Part shown: piece by piece, positions 32,527-38,384 of the stretch | How positions within the stretch are numbered: the stretch's first letter is position 1 | How the letters are laid out: the number at the start of each line of letters is the position of its first letter | From: an uncultured Paracoccaceae bacterium | GTDB taxonomy: Bacteria; Pseudomonadota; Alphaproteobacteria; Rhodobacterales; Rhodobacteraceae | Assembly: GCA_905182355.1 (NCBI GenBank) | Contig: CAJJBH010000024.1 | Coordinates: 1 to 38,384 of the forward strand | Direction of reading: 5' to 3' | Length of the DNA: 38,384 nt | The notes under the pieces: generated by a model | What the model saw: the letters and a program-made list of their open reading frames with translations, nothing else | Databases searched by the model: none | What the model was told of the DNA's origin: nothing | Position numbers and translations under genes: made by a program

Positions 32527-33563
32527 CGTTTATTTCCTTCATCTACATCTAAAGGGGCAGCCGTCGCTGAAACGACACCGCTGATCAATTGATAACTTAA
32601 CAAATCTTGGATCGTGGATACGTCGCGTAGCAATGGCTTCACCATCTTCGGCAGCTTGTCGAGCACGACGTTGGCCCGTGCCTGTACCGCAGAACCTTCG
32701 TCGAAAGTGAGAAGTTCAAAAGTGAAAGTACTACCGATTGGCGCTTGCGAAACCTTACTTAGATCAGCGGGCAATATGGTTCCGATACGGGGATACCCAC
32801 CTGTTGTTTGACATTCGTGCATGAGTACAAATGGGGTGCCGTCACCTGTGATTTGAATGTCACCAGCAATGGTCACTTCGGAAACTATATTGAGTTGGTC
32901 GTTGGCTTTGAACCCATCTCCCTCAAAGTCCATTCGAATGCCTTGGCGGTTGCCACGGGGGTCACGCCGGAATTTGGTTTGGGTGAAACGCGTGATCATA
33001 GCGGCATCAAATTTGTCGCTTTGCATACTGCGGATAAATCTGACTTTACCGCCATCCAATCGCTGCTCTGGAACCAAATGCAGGCCGACATTGATGCTTG
33101 TGTCTACGCATGTAGGCAATTGGTCCCCTACAACGACCAACCGACCCAAACCCGCTGATAAATGGCTTCCACGTGTGCCCAAGTATTTGGGGGTATCAAA
33201 GCCGTTCGCGACGTGGAGATATCCAAAACTTCCACGCCGCGCCGCGCCTATGGTCAAGACACTTCTTGCAGGCAGAAGGTGACTGGCATTCCACTGGACG
33301 TTCGAGCCATCGATTGAGGCGTCCATTAAAGCACCCGTCAATGCGATCCGTATATCAGCCGTCGCCTCAAACGAACCACCCATGCCCGCCATTTCCACCG
33401 CAGCGCATGTCGGTGCATGTCTAAGCAAAGCTGCCCCTTCATGTAAGGCTGTGGGGTCCGACGCTCCACCACGTGTTAGTCCCGCCGACATAAAGCCCGC
33501 GCGGCCCAAATCTTGGATGGCAGCGGCGGGTCCGATACTGCGGACAATCAAGGCGGCACTCAT
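32523..33563 (-). CDS. pxpC: 5-oxoprolinase subunit C
   Basis: A 346-residue protein of the biotin-dependent carboxyltransferase/KipA group. Typical blocks are AAIQDLGRAGFMSAGLTRGG at the N-terminus, LHVANGFDTPKYLGTRGSHL and the C-terminal GDGTPFVLMHECQTTGGYPR. ATG 33563 overlaps the pxpB stop (ATGA), and its own stop overlaps pxpA in the same way. The length is a little above that of E. coli YbgK (~310), because of a loose C-terminal tail. It acts in the cytoplasmic 5-oxoprolinase complex. Confidence 0.92.
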   Translation of the reverse strand: MSAALIVRSIGPAAAIQDLGRAGFMSAGLTRGGASDPTALHEGAALLRHAPTCAAVEMAGMGGSFEATADIRIALTGALMDASIDGSNVQWNASHLLPARSVLTIGAARRGSFGYLHVANGFDTPKYLGTRGSHLSAGLGRLVVVGDQLPTCVDTSINVGLHLVPEQRLDGGKVRFIRSMQSDKFDAAMITRFTQTKFRRDPRGNRQGIRMDFEGDGFKANDQLNIVSEVTIAGDIQITGDGTPFVLMHECQTTGGYPRIGTILPADLSKVSQAPIGSTFTFELLTFDEGSAVQARANVVLDKLPKMVKPLLRDVSTIQDLLSYQLISGVVSATAAPLDVDEGNKR

Positions 33564-34318
33564 GTCAGCACCTCGGTCTGGGCACCACCGTTGCCGGTTT
33601 GATCGGTACCTTCGATACGTTGGAATTCTGCCTCGCTTACTGGATCAAAGATCATCTCGTCACCTGGGGACAATGGAAAGGGATCTTCAGAATTTGGGCG
33701 GAATGACAAGAAACCTGTCGCGCCCACATGACGCCAGCCTGTTGGTGTGTCGTATGGAAAAAGACAGAATTGACTAACAGCTGTCACCAACGAACCGGCA
33801 GGCACGTTTGGCGTAATACTGGTTTGTCTGGGGATATTCCAATGATCTGGCAAAGTTCCAAGATACGGTTGGCCCGGCGCAAATCCAATTGTCAGCACCC
33901 GCATTGTGGTTGTCGATAAATCAGCGATCGCATCCGCGATAGACCGCCCCGCCAACTCTGACGCTTCAGCCAGCTGCGGAGCGCGATCCGTTCCAAACAG
34001 CGTAGGCACACGCCAAAGCGTTCGACCAGATGGCAAGGGTGCGGACAGCCAGTCTTGGCTCGTGATCAAACCCTGCAACCGTTCAACGATTGGTTCAGGC
34101 CGGAACCTAGACAAATCGATCCTTAGGAATGTTGAGACAAGGGTGGAATTGCTTTCCTCGACTTCAGGCCACTCCAACGCAACCACGGCCGCACGAAAAG
34201 CAATTGCCGCACGATTGCCAGGTTCAGACAACTCAGCTGAGAAGGTTACAATTATGCCCGCCAGCCCCACAGTTTTGATCTGTGGCCATGTCTTCGAAGG
34301 GTCGGCGTGTTCGGTCAT
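33560..34318 (-). CDS. pxpB: 5-oxoprolinase subunit B
   Basis: A 252-residue KipI-like protein. ATG 34318 (MTEHADPSKTWPQIKTVGLA) is preferred because AAGG lies seven bases upstream; ATG 34333 is open. Conserved blocks are VPTLFGTDRAPQLAEASEL, VLTIGFAPGQPYLGTLPDHW and TPTGWRHVGATGF with a C-terminal PGDEMIFDPV. It is the first gene of pxpBCA and starts divergently from matB across a 120-base gap that must carry both promoters. It functions with PxpC and PxpA in 5-oxoproline hydrolysis. Confidence 0.92.
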   Translation of the reverse strand: MTEHADPSKTWPQIKTVGLAGIIVTFSAELSEPGNRAAIAFRAAVVALEWPEVEESNSTLVSTFLRIDLSRFRPEPIVERLQGLITSQDWLSAPLPSGRTLWRVPTLFGTDRAPQLAEASELAGRSIADAIADLSTTTMRVLTIGFAPGQPYLGTLPDHWNIPRQTSITPNVPAGSLVTAVSQFCLFPYDTPTGWRHVGATGFLSFRPNSEDPFPLSPGDEMIFDPVSEAEFQRIEGTDQTGNGGAQTEVLT

Positions 34319-34438
34319 TGCGCGCCTTTTCATTCATTTAATACCGTCAGACTAGGGCGAGGTGCTGTGGGCCGCAAGCAAGGCTTGGTCAATCTCACCT
34401 AACCAGTTTAGAAACGTTTCAAACAGAGGGATTTTATT

Positions 34439-35980
34439 ATGGCCAATCCACTTTTTGACAAACTGTTTGCTCCTCATATCGGATCAGCTGCACCGTTTCT
34501 GTTTCTGCCAAACGGTAAGCGCATCAGTTACGGTGATTTTCTGACCAAAGCCGCACAGTTTGCAAACGTCATTCGTGCCGCAGGACTGGAAGCTGGTGAT
34601 CGTTTGGCTGTCCAGATCGAAAAGTCACCTGAGGCATTGGCAGTCTACGCGGCTTGCGCCATCACTGGCGTTATATTTTTACCTTTGAACACAGCCTACG
34701 CCCCTGCAGAAGTGTCCTACTTCCTGTCAGATAGCGGTGCGCGATTGTTCCTGTGTGATCCTGAAAAATACGATGCATTGACCCCAACTGCACAAACTTC
34801 TGGTGCCAGCATTATGACCTTGGGATCAATCGGTGACGGCAGTTTTGCGGACGCTGCCAAGACCATGCCAGCACAGTTTAAAGTCGCACAACGAAGCGAA
34901 GATGACCTTGCGGCTTTCCTATATACGTCTGGCACAACAGGTAGATCCAAAGGTGCAATGTTAAGCCAAGCGAACCTCTTGTCCAACGCGAACACTTTGA
35001 CCCAGCTTTGGCAATTTAGCGAACGCGATACGTTACTTCACGCGCTTCCTATTTTTCACACACACGGTTTGTTTGTTGCCACGAATGTCACATTGTTGGC
35101 TGGTGGCGCGATGATGTTTCTGCCAAAATTTGATGTAGACCAAGTGATCTCAGACATGACCAGATGTACGGCGATGATGGGCGTTCCAACATTTTACACG
35201 CGGCTGCTGGAACATCCCGAATTTGATGCGGACCTAACACAACACATACGATTGTTCATCTCTGGATCCGCCCCCATGCTCTCTGAAACCCACACGCTTT
35301 TTGAGGCGCGCACTGGGCATAAGGTGCTTGAACGCTACGGAATGACCGAAACCAACATGAACACTTCTAATCCGTATGAAGGTGAGCGACGGGCGGGCAG
35401 CGTAGGCTTTCCCTTACCAGGCGTTGAGCTGAGGATCACCGATCCAGATAATGGCCTACCTGTCCCGCAGGGTGAGATCGGAGTGATTGAGGTACGTGGG
35501 GCCAACGTGTTCAAAGGCTACTGGAATATGCCTGAAAAAACGGCAGCAGAATTGCGCCCTGACGGGTTCTTTATCACTGGTGATTTGGCGCAAATGGACA
35601 GGGACGGGTACGTCACAATCGTTGGGCGTGGTAAGGATTTGATTATCTCAGGCGGTTTCAATATTTACCCGAAAGAGATCGAGATGATTTTGGATGACCA
35701 GACTGGCGTGCTTGAAAGTGCGGTCATTTCAGTACCGCATATCGACATGGGAGAAGCAGCGCTGGCCATTCTTGTGCGCAAAGGTGACGGCCCTGACGTG
35801 GAAAACATTAAGTCACTGATGCAACGCGATGTGGCACGTTTCAAACATCCTCGTGATTACATTATTGTTGACGAATTACCGCGAAACACGATGGGGAAAG
35901 TGCAAAAAAACACCATGCGTGACACCTATGCCGATTGGTTCGCATCAAGCGTTAGGACGAAGCCATTGATCCTCAAATGA
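34439..35980 (+). CDS. matB: malonyl-CoA synthetase MatB
   Basis: A 513-residue AMP-forming acyl-CoA synthetase. The P-loop YTSGTTGRSKGAMLSQ (about 164-179), the A5 motif LERYGMTETNMNTSNPYEGE (the MTETxMNTSNPY form typical of MatB), the A7/A8 region GFFITGDLAQMDRDGYVTIV, RGKDLIISGGFNIYPKEIE and the catalytic lysine in PRNTMGKVQKN are all present. It ligates malonate and CoA with ATP, yielding malonyl-CoA. No malonyl-CoA decarboxylase or malonate transporter lies in the window. ATG 34439 follows GAGGG. The last 36 bases overlap the AlkZ-like gene on the other strand. Confidence 0.92.
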   Translation: MANPLFDKLFAPHIGSAAPFLFLPNGKRISYGDFLTKAAQFANVIRAAGLEAGDRLAVQIEKSPEALAVYAACAITGVIFLPLNTAYAPAEVSYFLSDSGARLFLCDPEKYDALTPTAQTSGASIMTLGSIGDGSFADAAKTMPAQFKVAQRSEDDLAAFLYTSGTTGRSKGAMLSQANLLSNANTLTQLWQFSERDTLLHALPIFHTHGLFVATNVTLLAGGAMMFLPKFDVDQVISDMTRCTAMMGVPTFYTRLLEHPEFDADLTQHIRLFISGSAPMLSETHTLFEARTGHKVLERYGMTETNMNTSNPYEGERRAGSVGFPLPGVELRITDPDNGLPVPQGEIGVIEVRGANVFKGYWNMPEKTAAELRPDGFFITGDLAQMDRDGYVTIVGRGKDLIISGGFNIYPKEIEMILDDQTGVLESAVISVPHIDMGEAALAILVRKGDGPDVENIKSLMQRDVARFKHPRDYIIVDELPRNTMGKVQKNTMRDTYADWFASSVRTKPLILK

Positions 35981-37159
35981 CACCTTACTGACGCCTGCCA
36001 ACTCGGTGAGTCTGTGTAGCTCCATCTCAAACGCTATCGCACGTGCGGGCATCCACTGCACACCTTTTTCTGGCCACAACGCTTTAACGTGCAGGGTGTC
36101 GCGGTCGCGAAACGCTTTCATATCCACGCGGCCCACCAAACGATCACGTTCTAACAACGGGAATACATAGTAGCCATATTTCCGCTTCGGTTCAGGCACG
36201 AACATCTCAACAGTATATTCAAAACCAAACAGACGTGCCGCGCGTTTTCGATCACGTAACGCGGGGTCAAACGGACTAAGCACACGCAACCTGCTTGTTG
36301 GTGCAGCATTTATGGCGGGTTCGTCAGGCAATGTTGGCCGCGCAAAAGCTGGCTTCAAAACGCCATCTGCACCTTCAATTTGAACTTGCATAATCTCACC
36401 GCGCGCCAATGCATCTATGCACCAAGCCTTCGCTTCTGCAGTTGAGACATGCGCCCAGAAGGCAGCAATTTCAGTATGCGTCGCGAATCCCAACCGATCC
36501 AAAGCGCCGTTGCAGCACCACTCAATCGTTTCTTCCGTATCGGGTGCGTTTGAAGGAGCATGAATGTGCTGTTCGAGCACCCGTTCGGTCAGGTCATACT
36601 GTTTTTGAAATCCCTCACGACCCACAACACACAAAGCACCAGTGCGCCACAAATATTCAAGTGCGGTTTTTGAGGGATGCCAGTCCCACCATCCGCCTGA
36701 TTCACGTTTTTCGTCTTTGCCCACTTTGGACGAGGACAGCGGCCCCTGTTCACGGATCTGGTCCAAAACGGCTTGAAGCTGCCCCTCAAACCCAACACGG
36801 CGCCAATTTTTCCACTGCTTTTGCAATTTTAAGGCGTCGCGATCACGACGCATTTGCCAATAGGGATAAAACTCCATCGGAATGACTGCTGCATCGTGGG
36901 TCCAGTGTTCGAACAATCCACGGTCTTTTTCGTACAATGCCTTCAAAGACTTAGGGAGATACCGCGCCTTTCGAGTGAACAAGATCAGATCATGCGCCCG
37001 TGCAACCGTGTTAATGCTGTCCAACTGAACAAACCCAAGACTGCGGATCACCTCTAGTATGTCATCAGGTGCTGCGCCGCCTTGGGGGGTATCCATAAGC
37101 AAATGGCGGTCCATAAAGACACGTCTGGCTGCGCGGTTTTCAAGTTTGAATTCAGTCAA
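35945..37159 (-). CDS. AlkZ/YcaQ-like winged-helix DNA glycosylase family protein
   Basis: About 404 residues from TTG 37159 (read MTEFKLENRAARRVFMDRHL), which fits the family N-terminus. ATG 37195 would overlap the LacI gene by 35 bases, and neither start has a good ribosome binding site. The family catalytic motif QxD is present in LGFVQLDSINTVARAHDLIL. Further blocks are FEHWTHDAAVIPMEFYPYWQ, WHPSKTALEYLWRTGALCVV, RLRVLSPFDPALRDRKRAAR and YYVFPLLERDRLVGRVDMKA. Relatives (AlkZ, YcaQ) unhook DNA interstrand crosslinks. It shares strand and tight spacing with the LacI gene, and its 3' end overlaps matB. Confidence 0.85.
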   Translation of the reverse strand: MTEFKLENRAARRVFMDRHLLMDTPQGGAAPDDILEVIRSLGFVQLDSINTVARAHDLILFTRKARYLPKSLKALYEKDRGLFEHWTHDAAVIPMEFYPYWQMRRDRDALKLQKQWKNWRRVGFEGQLQAVLDQIREQGPLSSSKVGKDEKRESGGWWDWHPSKTALEYLWRTGALCVVGREGFQKQYDLTERVLEQHIHAPSNAPDTEETIEWCCNGALDRLGFATHTEIAAFWAHVSTAEAKAWCIDALARGEIMQVQIEGADGVLKPAFARPTLPDEPAINAAPTSRLRVLSPFDPALRDRKRAARLFGFEYTVEMFVPEPKRKYGYYVFPLLERDRLVGRVDMKAFRDRDTLHVKALWPEKGVQWMPARAIAFEMELHRLTELAGVSKVSFEDQWLRPNA

Positions 37160-37160
37160 T

Positions 37161-38195
37161 TCAAACCCGACGGTCGCGGCGCAAAGTATCGCCATAACTA
37201 ATTGTCGGGGTCAACGTTTTATGAATTGGCGCGTCATCTGTGTCTTCCGCATTGCGATCAAGAATGATCTGCGCAGCCGCACGTCCAATTTCAAGGCGAC
37301 AGGCATCCATCGTTGCCAATTTACGCGGCAGGCCTTGCAATAATTCGACATCATTAAAACCCGCAAGCCCGATCTGGCCCGGGATATCAATCCCCTGATC
37401 CAACAAGTGAAGCAGACCACCCGCACCAATCATATCGTTCGAGTAATACAAAAAATCCAAGTCAGGATTGCGATCAAGCATCGCTTGGGTCATCTCACGC
37501 CCCTTCGCCAATGCAGAACCACCTGAATAAAAATCGCGTTCTTCAATCTCGATCCCAGCCTTTGCAAGTCCCTCAGTGAAACCCTCAAAACGCTTCCGCG
37601 CACGGTGATCCAATGGCATTTTGGTCCCCATGAACCCTATGTGTTCATAGCCCTGCTTTTGAATTGCCTTCGCCATTTCCATGCCAGCGCGTCGGTGGGA
37701 TATCCCAACCATTGAATCGACCGGACGACCATCGGTGTCCATAATTTCAACAACCGGAATACCCGCGTTGCGCATCATCGCACGTGTTGCATCGGTATGC
37801 TCCAGCCCCGCCATGATCACACCAGATGGGCGCCACGAAAGCATCTCGTACAAGACCTGTTCTTCTTTTTCAGGCATGTAGTTTGTCACGCCAACGACCG
37901 GCTGCAACGGCGTATCTTCGAAAACTTGGTTTATCCCGGTCAGAACTTCTGGGAAGACCATATTGGAAAGCGAAGGGATCATAACTGCAACGAGATTCAC
38001 ACGTTGCGACGCCAAGGATCCCGCAATCTGGTTAGGAACATAGCCTAGCTCTTTTGCAGCGGCCAATACGCGTTTACGAGTCGCATCGCTGACATCACCA
38101 CGCTTGCGAAGCACACGACTGACCGTCATTTCAGAAACACCCGATGCCTCAGAGACATCGCGTAAGGTGAGTGGGCGCTTATTTGGTGTGTTCAC
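37161..38195 (-). CDS. LacI-family transcriptional regulator (GntR gluconate-type)
   Basis: A 344-residue repressor. GTG 38195 is chosen because AGGA lies seven bases ahead and the protein starts as usual for the family; ATG 38222 is in frame without a ribosome binding site. The HTH is LTLRDVSEASGVSEMTVSRV, with the hinge helix in PNQIAGSLASQRV. The sugar-binding domain is typical of periplasmic-binding-protein-like repressors (VAVMIPSLSNMVFPEVLTGI, GLAGFNDVELLQGLPRKLAT). Overall it resembles gluconate repressors, but the effector is not proven, because no sugar-use gene is adjacent. The AlkZ-like start is one base after its stop. Confidence 0.87.
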   Translation of the reverse strand: MNTPNKRPLTLRDVSEASGVSEMTVSRVLRKRGDVSDATRKRVLAAAKELGYVPNQIAGSLASQRVNLVAVMIPSLSNMVFPEVLTGINQVFEDTPLQPVVGVTNYMPEKEEQVLYEMLSWRPSGVIMAGLEHTDATRAMMRNAGIPVVEIMDTDGRPVDSMVGISHRRAGMEMAKAIQKQGYEHIGFMGTKMPLDHRARKRFEGFTEGLAKAGIEIEERDFYSGGSALAKGREMTQAMLDRNPDLDFLYYSNDMIGAGGLLHLLDQGIDIPGQIGLAGFNDVELLQGLPRKLATMDACRLEIGRAAAQIILDRNAEDTDDAPIHKTLTPTISYGDTLRRDRRV

Positions 38196-38307
38196 TGCAT
38201 ATTCCTGAAACTGTTGGGTCATTGGTAACGTAATCAGACTACAAGTATCAAGTTCGCTGAATACGGCATGACAATCTCGCGATGGTGTACTAAAACATGC
38301 GGTTAGT

Positions 38308-38384
38308 GGCTCCGTGGCTCAACTGGACAGAGCAGCCCCCTCCTAAGGGGCAGGTTATTGGTTCGAATCCAATCGGGGTCACCA
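38308..38384 (+). tRNA. tRNA-Arg (anticodon CCT)
   Basis: A 77-base cloverleaf with the acceptor GGCTCCG pairing CGGGGTC (with G-T pairs), D arm GCTC/GAGC, anticodon stem GCCCC/GGGGC, loop CTCCTAA with anticodon CCT, and T arm ATTGG-TTCGAAT-CCAAT. The discriminator A is followed by encoded CCA, which ends exactly at the window edge. It reads AGG arginine codons. tRNA 3' ends are common integration sites, and the sequence beyond is not visible. Confidence 0.96.

Noticed and set aside
1-38384. Prophage, transposon, CRISPR or toxin-antitoxin locus
   Set aside because: No integrase, transposase, phage structural gene, regularly spaced direct repeats or typical toxin-antitoxin pair was found on either strand.

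Overview
The window looks like a chromosomal segment of a marine alphaproteobacterium of the order Rhodobacterales (Roseobacter group). This rests on gene content and order: a glycolate oxidase operon glcD-glcE-(small membrane gene)-glcF, leuC and leuD with unrelated genes between and after them before leuB, a betaine/choline-type ABC transporter, and RlmH, RsfS and DUF599 proteins with roseobacter-like sequences. Base composition is moderate, roughly half G+C by eye. I see no rRNA, CRISPR array, integrase, transposase or phage structural gene.

Layout. 1-3891 (minus): an unfamiliar operon of a coiled-coil protein, a small helical protein, a small two-helix membrane protein, a 370-residue protein and an AAA+ ATPase cut by the left edge. 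4025-6366: an alpha/beta hydrolase divergent from an NAD(P)-dependent semialdehyde dehydrogenase. 6451-7051: an Hsp20 chaperone with a convincing heat-shock (RpoH-type) promoter. 7047-13043 (minus): glcDEF followed by two tandem trypsin-like secreted proteases. 13124-16648: a DUF599 membrane protein, a small secreted protein, rlmH, rsfS and an MscS channel. 16888-24729: leucine biosynthesis (leuC, leuD, leuB) interleaved with a glycosyltransferase, a membrane protein, a secreted EEP-family hydrolase and a damaged secreted protein. 25142-28269: betaine/choline ABC transporter. 28315-30517: tungstate ABC transporter in the order B-C-A. 30627-31730: an iron-binding periplasmic protein with palindromic sites upstream. 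31756-35980: 5-oxoprolinase pxpBCA divergent from malonyl-CoA synthetase matB. 35945-38195: an AlkZ/YcaQ-like protein and a LacI regulator. 38308-38384: tRNA-Arg(CCT).

The most striking property is how many genes carry one small lesion in an otherwise well preserved reading frame. There are four one-base frameshifts, three in homopolymers of four or more bases and one in a two-base run (protease 2, the small glc-operon membrane gene, the rsfS start, mscS). There are also in-frame stops (TAA at 3055; TAG at 22877, 22982 and 25283), an ATG-to-ATA start change at 20974, and two apparent active-site substitutions (Asp to Asn in protease 1, Glu to Lys in the EEP hydrolase). Sequencing or assembly error and real gene decay are both possible and must be separated before functional conclusions are drawn. 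Two small families of dispersed non-coding repeats are visible: a G-rich double hairpin at 11545 and 14239, and an 11-bp-period array at 6358 and 24808.

The best candidate for an undescribed system is the operon at 1-3891: ATPase, membrane subunit, long coiled coil and a large protein of unknown fold, tightly overlapped.
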